Shown: in pieces, positions 8,189-15,868 of the stretch
Position numbering within the stretch: position 1 is the stretch's first letter
Layout of the letters: each line of letters opens with the position of its first letter
Source of the DNA: Methylomonas sp.
GTDB taxonomy: Bacteria; Pseudomonadota; Gammaproteobacteria; Methylococcales; Methylomonadaceae
Reading direction: 5' to 3'
Assembly: GCF_023228165.1 (NCBI RefSeq)
Contig: NZ_JALOBS010000016.1
Coordinates: 1 to 64,000, forward strand
Length of the DNA: 64,000 bases
Position numbers and translations under genes: made by a program
Notes under the pieces: generated by a model
Database searches by the model: none
What the model saw: the letters and a program-made list of their open reading frames with translations, nothing else
Told to the model about the DNA's origin: nothing

Positions 8189-10039
8189 TTAGTTAGGCAG
8201 AGCGAACACAGTCAGTGTACCACCCAATTTGGTATAAGAACCCAAGCTTCTGTATGCACCTACAGCGCCCAAGCCTTCTGTGTTGGTAGAATCGGAACCG
8301 TCATCCAGGCCGGCGGCGATACCAATACCAGCCCAGCCACCGATACCCGACAGAACGCCAACATATTGTTTGCCTTCGAATTCCCAGGTATTGACGTTAC
8401 CAATGATGCCTGATGGGGTTTTGAATTTGTACAATTCTTTACCGGTTTTAGCATCAACCGCTTTCAGGTAACCTTCCAGTGTGCCGTAGAATACCACGCC
8501 GCCAGCGGTAGCAACCGAACCTGACCAGACAGAGAATTGTTCTTTGTTGGACCAAACGATTTTACCGGTTTTGGCATCCCAGGCAGTGAATTGACCCAGG
8601 TTAGTAGTGCCGTCTTTTTTACCGGTCATAACGTCAGCACCGGCTGGCATCATGTTCAGTGTGGCGCCTACGTAAGGTTGACCCGCAGTGTAAGAAACCT
8701 CGAAAGGTTCGTACTCCATGCACAAGTGGTTGCCTGAGATATAGAACAAGCCGGTTTGTGGAGAGTAAGAAACAGGTTGTTGGTTTTTAGCGCCCAACGC
8801 AGCAGGGCAAGTGCCTACAGTGTTGACGTCTTCGCCGTTATGTTCGGTAGAGAACTCAGGCACAACGTCAGGACGACCTGTTTTCATGTCGACATGGGTC
8901 AGCCAGTTGACTGATTTGTCGAATGTTTCGGCAACCAACAGTTCACCGGTTTCGCGGTCCAGGGTGTAGCCAACGCCGTTACGGTCGAAATGCACGATGG
9001 TTTTGTGCATTTTGCCTTTCACTTCTTGGTCAACCAGAACGGTTTCGTTAATGCCGTCGTAATCCCACTCATCGTGTGGAGTCATTTGGTAAACCCATTT
9101 AACTTCACCGGTGTCGGCGTCACGAGCCCACAATGACATGGACCATTTGTTGTCGCCTGGACGTTGAATTGGGTTCCAGGTAGATGGGTTGCCTGAACCG
9201 TAATAAACCAGGTTCAGTTTAGGATCGTAAGAATACCAACCCCAGGTGGTGCCGCCGCCGATTTTCCATTGGTCACCTTGCCAGGTGCTCAAGCTGGAGT
9301 TTTCGCCGACTGGTGTGACTTTGCCGTCTTTCCAGGTAGTGGTTTTGGTTGGGTTGATCAAAGTGTCTTTGTCCGGACCCATGCTGTAACCTTTCCACTC
9401 CAATTGACCGGTGCGGATGTTATAAGCAGCCAAGAAGCCACGTACGCCAAACTCGCCGCCGGAAATACCGGTAATGACTTTGTCGTTAACAACGATAGGT
9501 GCGTTGGTGTTGGTCATACCCAATTTTGGGTCGCCGTTTTGTACACTCCATACGCGTTTACCGGTTTTGGCATCCAGTGCAGTCAGAACAGTGTCTGATT
9601 GTTGCAGGAAGATTTTGCCGTCGCCGTAAGCCAGACCGCGGTTAACGGTGTCGCAGCACATCACAGGGATGGTTACGTCGGCATCCATGGTTGGGGTGAA
9701 TTCCCAGATCACGGATTGGGTTTTTTGGTCGATTGCGTAAACAGTGTTAGGGAATGGGGTATGGATAAACATGACACCATTAACAACCAAAGGTCCGCCC
9801 TCATGACCACGCAGTACGCCGGTAGAGAAAGACCAAGCCGGTTGCAGGTTTTTTACGTTTTGAGCATTGATTTGCGACAGTTTGCTGTAGCGAGTACCGG
9901 CATAGTCACCACCCCAAGACGCCCAGTTGGCGGGATCTTGAGTCAATTTTTCCAGGTCGCTATTCGCAGTTGATACAGTTGGTGCAGCAAGTAAAGTAGC
10001 TACAGTCGAAGCAAGCAGCCAGTTTTTTACAGGCTTCAT
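8189..10039 (-). CDS. xoxF: Lanthanide-dependent PQQ methanol dehydrogenase XoxF
   Basis: 616 residues. Oxidises methanol (and often formaldehyde) in the periplasm with PQQ and a lanthanide cofactor, passing electrons to cytochrome c. The Sec signal peptide covers about residues 1-25 (cleavage near STA-NS). PQQ-binding tryptophan-docking repeats such as LTALDAKTGKRVW recur as in the eight-bladed propeller family. The vicinal cysteines Cys128-Cys129 (VMCCDT) give the characteristic disulphide ring over PQQ. The HDEWDYDG segment has Asp326 and Asp328; the second Asp is the lanthanide-specific residue absent from calcium-type MxaF, so the XoxF call is strong. The ATG has a strong GGGAGGAAA ribosome site. 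Clade XoxF5 is likely from the host type but not proven here. Confidence 0.97.
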   Translation of the reverse strand: MKPVKNWLLASTVATLLAAPTVSTANSDLEKLTQDPANWASWGGDYAGTRYSKLSQINAQNVKNLQPAWSFSTGVLRGHEGGPLVVNGVMFIHTPFPNTVYAIDQKTQSVIWEFTPTMDADVTIPVMCCDTVNRGLAYGDGKIFLQQSDTVLTALDAKTGKRVWSVQNGDPKLGMTNTNAPIVVNDKVITGISGGEFGVRGFLAAYNIRTGQLEWKGYSMGPDKDTLINPTKTTTWKDGKVTPVGENSSLSTWQGDQWKIGGGTTWGWYSYDPKLNLVYYGSGNPSTWNPIQRPGDNKWSMSLWARDADTGEVKWVYQMTPHDEWDYDGINETVLVDQEVKGKMHKTIVHFDRNGVGYTLDRETGELLVAETFDKSVNWLTHVDMKTGRPDVVPEFSTEHNGEDVNTVGTCPAALGAKNQQPVSYSPQTGLFYISGNHLCMEYEPFEVSYTAGQPYVGATLNMMPAGADVMTGKKDGTTNLGQFTAWDAKTGKIVWSNKEQFSVWSGSVATAGGVVFYGTLEGYLKAVDAKTGKELYKFKTPSGIIGNVNTWEFEGKQYVGVLSGIGGWAGIGIAAGLDDGSDSTNTEGLGAVGAYRSLGSYTKLGGTLTVFALPN

Positions 10040-10452
10040 ATGTTTCCTCCCGGTAATCTGCTGAAAGACAGAGTACGTTTTTGTTTTGTTAAGACTAATA
10101 TTAGTTTTAAAGCTCTGAGTTGGATGACCGTCTTAAGAGGCTCTATCGGCAGTTGCCGAGCGCAGTTGGATAGCCAAACCAGTTGCGTAAATTGAAGGAT
10201 TTTTCCCTAAAAGTCAACCGGAAAAAGTCTTGCAGTAGGGTGCCTGGTAAATAATTCCAACTCTAATAATAGTTTACAAAATCATTGTTTAAATTATTTA
10301 GGCCGCAAACAACCGGACAGAGGGCTTGTATGACCGATTTGGGTGCTGTGCGGTGCTTCCCGGTTCCGGCGTTTAAATGCCGTATATATTAGTTTTTAGA
10401 TACAGCCCTGTGGCTGGTTGTCGCTTGATTGGTGCGACAGCGCGTTAATCAA
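10040..10452 (-). promoter_or_regulatory. xoxF upstream region with a possible sigma-70 promoter
   Basis: 413 bp without a gene, AT-rich, between msrA and xoxF, both on minus. The strong ribosome site of xoxF lies at its low-coordinate end. A candidate promoter on minus is TTGACT (10217-10212), a 17-bp spacer and CAATTT (10194-10189); the -10 box is weak, and it would leave a leader of about 145 nt. No binding site for a known methanol-dehydrogenase regulator could be recognised. Coordinates mark the whole region rather than a proven promoter. Confidence 0.35.
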
Positions 10453-11082
10453 TCAAAGGCCGACGCCCACTCCGCCTAATCCGCAATATCCCTGTGGGTT
10501 TTTAGCTAGATATTGTTGATGCTCATCTTCGGCATAATAAAAAGGCGCCGAGTTACGGACTTCGGTGGTAATTTTGCCCATCCCCGCTTGTGTTAGATGG
10601 GCTTGATACTGGTCAAGCGTCTGGTACGCCAATTTAGATTGCGCCTCGTCGAATACATCGATACTTGATCGATACTGGGTGCCGGTGTCGTTGCCTTGGC
10701 GCATGCCTTGGGTGGGGTTGTGGGATTCCCAAAAAAGTCGTAACAAGTCCAGATAGCTTATTTGCTCGGGGTTGAATATGACTAGTACTACCTCGTTATG
10801 GCCGGTCAGGCCGGTGCATATTTCCTGGTAAGTGGGATTGGGCGTGTAACCGCCGGCATAGCCAGCGGCGGTACTGAAAACGCCGGGCTGTTGCCAGAAT
10901 TTGCGTTCCGCCCCCCAAAAGCAGCCCATGCCGAATTGGGCTTTTTGAAGGTGCGAGGGGAAAGGGGGCTGGGTGGGGTTGCCGGAAACGACATGCAGGG
11001 GGTTAATCAGCATAACTTGAGTTCGGCCTGGTAGTGCTTGTTCCGGTGTGGGAAGGTTGGTTTTTTTCATTAAAAAACTCAT
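10453..11082 (-). CDS. msrA: Peptide methionine sulfoxide reductase A
   Basis: 209 residues, like the long MsrA form of E. coli. It reduces methionine-S-sulfoxide in proteins or as free amino acid. The GCFWGAER motif carries the catalytic Cys54; YCGLGG near the C-terminus may hold a resolving cysteine. The N-terminal 45 residues are a proline-rich extension without a signal peptide, so cytoplasmic. Two starts are possible, ATG at 11082 or ATG at 11070 (MKKTNLP); GAG upstream of the second is slightly better placed. It is divergent from hslO across 75 bp; both are oxidative stress genes, so shared control is plausible. Confidence 0.95.
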   Translation of the reverse strand: MSFLMKKTNLPTPEQALPGRTQVMLINPLHVVSGNPTQPPFPSHLQKAQFGMGCFWGAERKFWQQPGVFSTAAGYAGGYTPNPTYQEICTGLTGHNEVVLVIFNPEQISYLDLLRLFWESHNPTQGMRQGNDTGTQYRSSIDVFDEAQSKLAYQTLDQYQAHLTQAGMGKITTEVRNSAPFYYAEDEHQQYLAKNPQGYCGLGGVGVGL

Positions 11083-11157
11083 AACGGGTGATCCGAAGTC
11101 GAATGAATGAGGTTAGCGGATTATAATCGCCATACTATTTAATATTGATATTAATTT

Positions 11158-12036
11158 ATGAAACAACAAGATTGCCTGCGACGTTTTTTATTTGAAGAAT
11201 TAGGCGTGCGCGGCGAATGGGTAAGGCTTAATCAAAGTTGGCAGCAAGCCAAACGGCACCAAGTGCTCGTCAATCATGCGGTCGAATCCCAATTGGGTCA
11301 GGCTTTAGCCGCCGTCGTACTGTTGTCGGCCACCATTAAATTTAAAGGGGCGATGGTTATGCAAATTCAGGGCGGCGGCGAGTTAAAAGCCCTGGTGGCG
11401 CAAGCAACTAACGAAGGCAAGATCCGCGGCTTGGTGAGGAGCGAGGAAAATGTATCGGGGGATCATCTGCTGGCAATGCTGGGAGATGGCGGCCGTTTGG
11501 TGTTAACGGTGGAATCCGAGCATGGCGAACCCTACCAGGGTATAGTCGGCGTTGCAGAGCAGAGCTTGGCTGGCGTGTTGAAAACCTATTTTGTTCAGTC
11601 CGAGCAGTTGGATACCCGCTTATGGTTGTTTGCCAATGAAGAGTTTGCCGCCGGCTTGTTTTTGCAGGAATTGCCCGACGACAATCGAGATAAAGCCGAC
11701 TGGCAGCGTATCAAAATATTGGTCGACACGATTACGGAAGAAGAAATGCTGGCGCTGGATTGCGAACAGCTACTGCATCGTCTGTTCCATGAAGATAAGG
11801 TCAGATTATTTGATCCTCAGCCCATCGAATTTAAATGTAACTGTTCCCGACAAAAAATAGGCGGCACTTTAGCAGCCTTGGGCAGGTCGGAGCTTGAAAG
11901 CATATTGCATGAGCGGGAAATGGTGGAAGTGGACTGTCAATTTTGCGGTGCGCAATATGGCTTTGACCGAATCGACGTGGAAAACTTGCTGTCTAACCCC
12001 GTCATTAATGAGAACGAGTCGCCGACTCGACACTGA
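11158..12036 (+). CDS. hslO: Redox-regulated chaperone Hsp33
   Basis: 292 residues, the normal length. A holdase chaperone switched on by oxidation in the cytoplasm. The N-terminal domain carries EQLGVRGEWVRL-like Hsp33 sequence (here EELGVRGEWVRLNQ). The C-terminal zinc redox switch is visible as CNC (near residue 230) and CQFC (near residue 262). The next gene begins 7 bp after its stop, so the lipoprotein is probably co-transcribed. Confidence 0.96.
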   Translation: MKQQDCLRRFLFEELGVRGEWVRLNQSWQQAKRHQVLVNHAVESQLGQALAAVVLLSATIKFKGAMVMQIQGGGELKALVAQATNEGKIRGLVRSEENVSGDHLLAMLGDGGRLVLTVESEHGEPYQGIVGVAEQSLAGVLKTYFVQSEQLDTRLWLFANEEFAAGLFLQELPDDNRDKADWQRIKILVDTITEEEMLALDCEQLLHRLFHEDKVRLFDPQPIEFKCNCSRQKIGGTLAALGRSELESILHEREMVEVDCQFCGAQYGFDRIDVENLLSNPVINENESPTRH

Positions 12037-12043
12037 GGGTGTC

Positions 12044-12817
12044 ATGAAAAAACTGAATCGCTATGTTCGCTTAATTTTGCTGACCGGGTTGTTGGTCACG
12101 CAAACAGGCTGTCTGGAATGGCTGCACGCTTATCAGACCTATTTGCAAATGGAAGAGTTCGACCGCTATTTCACGGTAACGGCTAACGAAGATTTCACGG
12201 TGCATTTCAAACAACCCAGATTGGTTAGCGACGATTTTGTGGCCTTGGCCAAGTTGCACGCCAGTAGTGAAGAACAAACCCCGGCCGGCAAGCGTTGGCG
12301 CTATTGGTTTCGGAAGATCGATCAAAATAGCAATTTAGTGGATCCTGAAATCAGCTTTTATTGCGATTTGGCCTTCGACAAAGAGGATAGAGTCACTGAA
12401 TGGTCTTTTTCCAAATTGTTTTTACAAATCGCCCCGCCCGAATTTCTGGAAGCTTCGTTCCGATCCCTGGGAGGTGCCGAGATAAACGAAGGCAAAAAGC
12501 AGTTGCGTGCAAAAGCGGAATTGGTTGATAAAATTGCGGCCGATTTGCCCAAAAAAGCCATTGTTATTCAGAAGTTGGGCGAGCCTTTGGAAATCGAAGA
12601 TCAGGAAAAACTGGAAATTTACAAGTACCAGTTCCGCCTGGATGCCCGCGAGATTGAAGAGGGCTACGAAGATAGGGCGCTGAGCGAAGTGAGGCTGTCA
12701 TTCGATAAAACCAGCAGCGAGTTGGTGAAAATGTCGGGGCGTTTCGCTGGATTGAAAATTTCCATTAATTATCGCGATTTTCTGGAAGAGGACGATAGCA
12801 AAATCGCCGGTTTGTAA
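12044..12817 (+). CDS. Uncharacterised lipoprotein
   Basis: 257 residues from the ATG at 12044, which follows GAGGGTGTC. A longer frame opens upstream inside hslO but the signal peptide only makes sense from this ATG: MKKLNRYVRL, a hydrophobic stretch and a lipobox TQTGC with Cys near residue 22. The mature protein is acidic and rich in lysine and glutamate, with no domain I recognise. Residue +2 is Leu, which in E. coli favours outer-membrane sorting. Co-transcription with hslO is likely. A convergent terminator follows. Confidence 0.8.
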   Translation: MKKLNRYVRLILLTGLLVTQTGCLEWLHAYQTYLQMEEFDRYFTVTANEDFTVHFKQPRLVSDDFVALAKLHASSEEQTPAGKRWRYWFRKIDQNSNLVDPEISFYCDLAFDKEDRVTEWSFSKLFLQIAPPEFLEASFRSLGGAEINEGKKQLRAKAELVDKIAADLPKKAIVIQKLGEPLEIEDQEKLEIYKYQFRLDAREIEEGYEDRALSEVRLSFDKTSSELVKMSGRFAGLKISINYRDFLEEDDSKIAGL

Positions 12818-12831
12818 CAAAGCAAAGCCGA

Positions 12832-12859
12832 TCCCAAACACAGGTAAACTTGTTTGGGA
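12832..12859. terminator. Probable bidirectional terminator
   Basis: Inverted repeat TCCCAAACA (12832-12840) and TGTTTGGGA (12851-12859) between the convergent lipoprotein and nitroreductase genes. The T-run is poor on both strands, so efficiency is uncertain. Confidence 0.55.
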
Positions 12860-12903
12860 CCGGAACAGTTATTCCGGTTGCCGATATGACCGTTCAATTC
12901 AGG

Positions 12904-13497
12904 TTATGCCTCCCAACTGCCCAAATAAAAGCATTCGGATAAAGGTTTTCTTGCACGCGCTTTTAGCTCGGTTTCCTTGAGGTCAGCCGGTAATTGGTCC
13001 GCGGCAGCCTGATAACCGACGGCAATCACCGACATCGGGCTGCAAGTATCGGGTAGGTCGAATAATTGTTTGCATTGATCGGCGTCGAAACCGCCCATTT
13101 GATGGGTGGCCAATCCCATTGCGGTTGCTTGCAAACATAAGCTAATGCTTGCCGCACCAGTGTCGTAGCCAGACCAGCGATTAGGTTTGCCGTTGTGGCC
13201 AAAGTCATGCATGGACAGGGACAATATTAAAACAGGCGCGTTTTTAGCCCAAATCTGATTTTTTTCGCCCAGCGCGCTGAATAATTTTTCCCAGGCACTT
13301 AGGTGCGTAGTTCTATCGCAAACCAGAAATCGCCAAGGCTGATCATTAAAACAGGAAGGCGCCCAACGGGCCGCTTCCAATAAGGCAGTCAGGGTTTGGG
13401 AATCTATGCTTTTATCGGCGGCAAAAGACCGGGGGCTCCAGCGATTCAGCAAGATGTCATGAATGGGCGTGCTACTAATGGCGGGTTTGTTCTGCAT
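12904..13497 (-). CDS. Nitroreductase family protein
   Basis: 197 residues. FMN-dependent oxidoreductase fold with the RWSPRSF start and AARWAPSCFNDQPWRF motif that binds the FMN phosphate, and GLATHQMGGFD in the C-terminal half. Family members reduce nitro compounds, quinones or enals with NAD(P)H; the true substrate is unknown. It is a lone gene transcribed towards the lipoprotein, starting 176 bp left of tRNA-Leu. Confidence 0.9.
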   Translation of the reverse strand: MQNKPAISSTPIHDILLNRWSPRSFAADKSIDSQTLTALLEAARWAPSCFNDQPWRFLVCDRTTHLSAWEKLFSALGEKNQIWAKNAPVLILSLSMHDFGHNGKPNRWSGYDTGAASISLCLQATAMGLATHQMGGFDADQCKQLFDLPDTCSPMSVIAVGYQAAADQLPADLKETELKARARKPLSECFYLGSWEA

Positions 13498-13616
13498 AAT
13501 GATGTCCTATGGCAAAGTCAGAGAGGCGCTCTAAGCCGGGTTTTTACATCAGTCTTGCCAAGCATGTAAAGAATTGATCTCCACCAAACGCTGCGCAATA
13601 CTCATTACTCAAAAAA

Positions 13617-13644
13617 TTGACATCAGAAAAAAAATATTTATAAT
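13617..13644 (+). promoter_or_regulatory. Sigma-70 promoter of tRNA-Leu
   Basis: TTGACA at 13617-13622, a 16-bp spacer and TATAAT at 13639-13644, both perfect consensus. It is followed by a GC-rich discriminator, as expected for stringently controlled stable RNA genes. The tRNA begins 30 nt downstream of the -10 box. Confidence 0.85.
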
Positions 13645-13673
13645 GGGCGCTCTTTCCGTCTGAAAGCGGAATT

Positions 13674-13760
13674 GCCGAGGTGGTGAAATTGGTAGACGCG
13701 CTAGCTTCAGGTGCTAGTAGGGGTAACCCTGTGGAGGTTCAAGTCCTCTCCTCGGCACCA
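13674..13760 (+). tRNA. tRNA-Leu (anticodon CAG)
   Basis: An 87-nt class II tRNA. The acceptor arms GCCGAGG (13674-13680) and CCTCGGC (13750-13756) pair perfectly and CCA is encoded (13758-13760). The anticodon stem-loop CTAGC-TTCAGGT-GCTAG gives anticodon CAG. A long variable arm (TAGGGGTAACCCTGT region) and the T-arm GGTTCAAGTCC are present, as expected for leucine tRNAs. Decayed island genes begin just downstream, so its 3' end may have served as an integration site. Confidence 0.98.
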
Positions 13761-13822
13761 TTAAATTTAAGAAAATCATAGTCTTATGGTTTGGTTTATG
13801 TAAATTTGATGTGACCACAAAA

Positions 13823-14056
13823 TTATTCCCGATGTTTTTCAGCGAATTTTTTTACCTCGTTAGGTAAGTGTTTTGGATGGCTTCCAGGGAACGGCTTAAT
13901 AGGTCTCGGAAAATTTGGATGGGATTTTATCTCGTTGGCTTTTGATCTACCTGCTCCAAAAAAATACGCAACATCTTCAATGTCCCATAACCTGTCATTT
14001 TTCGCTTTATCCTCAAGAGCTATCAGTATTCTTTCAATTGTTTGTTAAATTGTCCT
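13823..14056 (-). pseudogene. AlpA/excisionase-like DNA-binding protein, remnant
   Basis: An open frame of 77 codons between TAG at 14059-14057 and TAA at 13825-13823, with no ATG, GTG or TTG start; it may be a remnant or use a rare start. The translation contains DRLWDIEDVAYFFGAGRS, then NEIKSHPNFPRPI and a C-terminal PNEVKKFAEKHRE. This is the layout of AlpA/MerR-like winged helix proteins: a W-x-x-EDVA helix-turn-helix followed by FPxPI and a terminal helix. Such proteins regulate or excise integrative elements and prophages. Its position 63 bp downstream of a tRNA gene fits an old integration site. Confidence 0.6.
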
Positions 14057-14119
14057 AGTGTGGCCTTTGGGTTAGTTGATGCGGTGCAATCAGAAGTGTC
14101 GATCTAGCCATAGCAGGAA

Positions 14120-14314
14120 TTGTTTCAATCAGAAATCCCCACTTCATCGGTTGAAAACCCTTCGATATCACCTCGGAATATCACCGAGCCAGTCATGAAA
14201 GAAAAACACCTAACATTTCAAGAAAAGCAAAAGGGCATTGCATTCGATTCATTATTTGGTCCCTATCCGGCGGGCGCTAACAAGATCACTATTACCGACG
14301 TTTATCAGGCATGA
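14120..14314 (+). pseudogene. Short fragment, possibly from a MIT C-terminal/BrxL-type protein
   Basis: 64 codons; a second ATG at 14195 starts MKEKHLTF. The part EKQKGIAFDSLFGPY followed by GANKITITD resembles, from memory, a phospholipase-D-like MIT C-terminal domain found in bacterial Lon-related proteins of defence islands; the frame then stops abruptly after TDVYQA. I regard it as a fragment of a lost gene. The assignment is tentative and rests on one short motif. Confidence 0.3.
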
Positions 14315-14394
14315 ACAATCAACGCTGACAGGTTTAGTGAGAAGAATGTAATGGTCGGACTCTTAGTGCAGCTACTGTACTGTAGTTAACATTC

Positions 14395-14445
14395 TTGCAC
14401 CAATTTGACTCGCGAAACCAATCTAGTTGTAATAAATTGGTGCAA
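14395..14445 (+). promoter_or_regulatory. Two NtrC-like enhancer half-sites
   Basis: TTGCACCAATTT at 14395-14406 and its exact reverse complement AAATTGGTGCAA at 14434-14445, separated by 27 bp. Each contains half of the NtrC consensus TGCACC-N5-GGTGCA. They lie about 110-160 bp upstream of the start predicted from the sigma-54 promoter at 14528, the usual distance for NtrC enhancers. Binding is inferred. Confidence 0.6.
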
Positions 14446-14527
14446 TTTACTGCGGCTATTATTGAGCGTAAATCCACTGCAAGGATTTTTATATTATAAA
14501 ACAATCAACTAAAAAAATATAACAGTA

Positions 14528-14543
14528 TGGCACTATAATTGCT
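14528..14543 (+). promoter_or_regulatory. Sigma-54 (RpoN) promoter
   Basis: TGGCAC at 14528-14533, five bases, TTGCT at 14539-14543. The invariant GG and GC are 10 bp apart, exactly the -24/-12 spacing. Transcription would start near 14554, about 50 nt before the riboswitch. A TATAAT also lies inside this element (14534-14539) but has no -35 partner. Together with the upstream NtrC-like sites this predicts activation under nitrogen limitation. Confidence 0.8.
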
Positions 14544-14602
14544 AAAGTAAAAATAGCAGAGAGATCATGATGCTTTTCGAGGCTTATGATCGATTTGAAT
14601 AG

Positions 14603-14697
14603 GTGACTAGGGTTCCGGTTTTAATAAACGTCTGGACCGAGAGTTGCCGACCTCTTTTGCGGGGTTACACGGCGGGATAAAAGCCCGGGAGATCATC
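14603..14697 (+). ncRNA. Guanidine-I (ykkC) riboswitch
   Basis: The leader shows the conserved blocks of the ykkC/guanidine-I class in order: CTAGGGTTCCGG (14607-14618), TCTGGACCGAGAGTTGCCGA (around 14631-14650) and ACACGGCGGGATAAAAGCCC (around 14667-14686) followed by GGGAGATC. This RNA binds free guanidinium and switches on guanidine disposal genes. Downstream, GGGAGATC can pair with GATCTTCC (14701-14708). No T-run follows, so control may act on translation of the first gene, whose ribosome site AGAGAGG is at about 14737-14743. Confidence 0.93.
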
Positions 14698-14751
14698 ATA
14701 GATCTTCCTGCGCCCGTATTTTGCCGTTAACCTTAAAGAGAGGCCCGCCCT

Positions 14752-15834
14752 ATGTCAAAACCGACAACATCTTCCCCTACAAGCATTATTTCAGGACTGT
14801 TAATCGTATTTTGCCTGTTATTCTCCCCCGGTTACGCCGCAGCCAAGGATAATAAATTCCGTATTGCATGGTCTATTTATGTGGGCTGGATGCCTTGGGA
14901 TTATGGTGACAAATCCGGTATTGTCAAAAAATGGGCCGACAAATACGGCATAGAAATCGATATCGTTCAAGTCAACGACTATGTTGAGTCCATCAACCAA
15001 TACACCACGGGTGGTTTTGACGGATGCGTCATGACCAACATGGACGCATTGACCATTCCGGCCGCTGGCGGTGTGGACTCTACCGCGCTTATCGTCGGTG
15101 ATTTTTCCAATGGCAATGACGGCATTATCCTCAAAGGGCACGATAAACTAGAAGCAATCAAAGGCCAAAAAGTCAATCTAGTCGAACTCTCCGTGTCCCA
15201 CTATTTGTTGGTCCGCGCGCTGGACACCATCGGTTCTCGTGAGCGCGACCTTAAAGTGGTCAACACCTCCGATGCCGATCTGGTATCGGCTTTTGCCTCC
15301 GCCGATGTCACTGCAGTCGTCACCTGGAATCCGTTGCTAAGCGAAATACTAAAAACGCCCGATGCTCATAAAGTCTTTGACTCCTCGAAAATCCCCGGTG
15401 AAATTATCGACCTGCTGGTCGTCAACACGAAAACCCTCGAACAAAATCCCAATTTAGGTAAGGCGCTGGTCGGCGCCTGGTACGAAATCATGACTGTCAT
15501 GGCTAAAGAGGATGCGCAAGGCCATTCGGCGAAAGGCGCAATGGCTACGGCGGCCGGAACCGATCTTGCCGGATTCGAAAGCCAACTAAATACGACACGG
15601 ATGTTTTATCAAGCCGGCGATGCGCTTGATTTCAGTCTCAGTAATAACTTAATCAAAACCATGGAGCGTGTCGCCGAATTCTCCTTTGAACATGGTTTAT
15701 TGGGAGAGTCGGCCGCTCATGCAGGTTATGTCGGGATCTCTTATCCTAACGAAAAAGTCTCCGGAGACACTTCTAATATCAAGCTTCGATTCAATTCGGA
15801 CTATACCCGACTGGCGGCCGAAAAAGCGCTTTAA
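14752..15834 (+). CDS. Guanidine (NitT/TauT-type) ABC transporter substrate-binding protein
   Basis: 360 residues. A Sec signal peptide (about residues 1-33, ending GYAAA-KD) precedes a family of periplasmic binding proteins related to NrtA/SsuA/TauA. WSIYVGWMPWDYG near residue 43 and NQYTTGGFDGCVMTNMDAL are typical of the urea-carboxylase-associated binding proteins. It is the first gene after the guanidine-I riboswitch and sits with its permease and ATPase, so the substrate is most likely guanidine or a close relative; urea cannot be excluded from sequence alone. Confidence 0.88.
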   Translation: MSKPTTSSPTSIISGLLIVFCLLFSPGYAAAKDNKFRIAWSIYVGWMPWDYGDKSGIVKKWADKYGIEIDIVQVNDYVESINQYTTGGFDGCVMTNMDALTIPAAGGVDSTALIVGDFSNGNDGIILKGHDKLEAIKGQKVNLVELSVSHYLLVRALDTIGSRERDLKVVNTSDADLVSAFASADVTAVVTWNPLLSEILKTPDAHKVFDSSKIPGEIIDLLVVNTKTLEQNPNLGKALVGAWYEIMTVMAKEDAQGHSAKGAMATAAGTDLAGFESQLNTTRMFYQAGDALDFSLSNNLIKTMERVAEFSFEHGLLGESAAHAGYVGISYPNEKVSGDTSNIKLRFNSDYTRLAAEKAL

Positions 15835-15868
15835 TTCAAGCCTTTCTAATAGAGGAGACTAGTTTTAC

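Noticed and set aside
9269..9973. Two open frames on plus inside xoxF
   Set aside because: Antisense shadows of a highly conserved gene.
14534..14539. TATAAT as a sigma-70 -10 box of the guanidine operon
   Set aside because: No acceptable -35 hexamer upstream; the same bases fall inside a better sigma-54 promoter.
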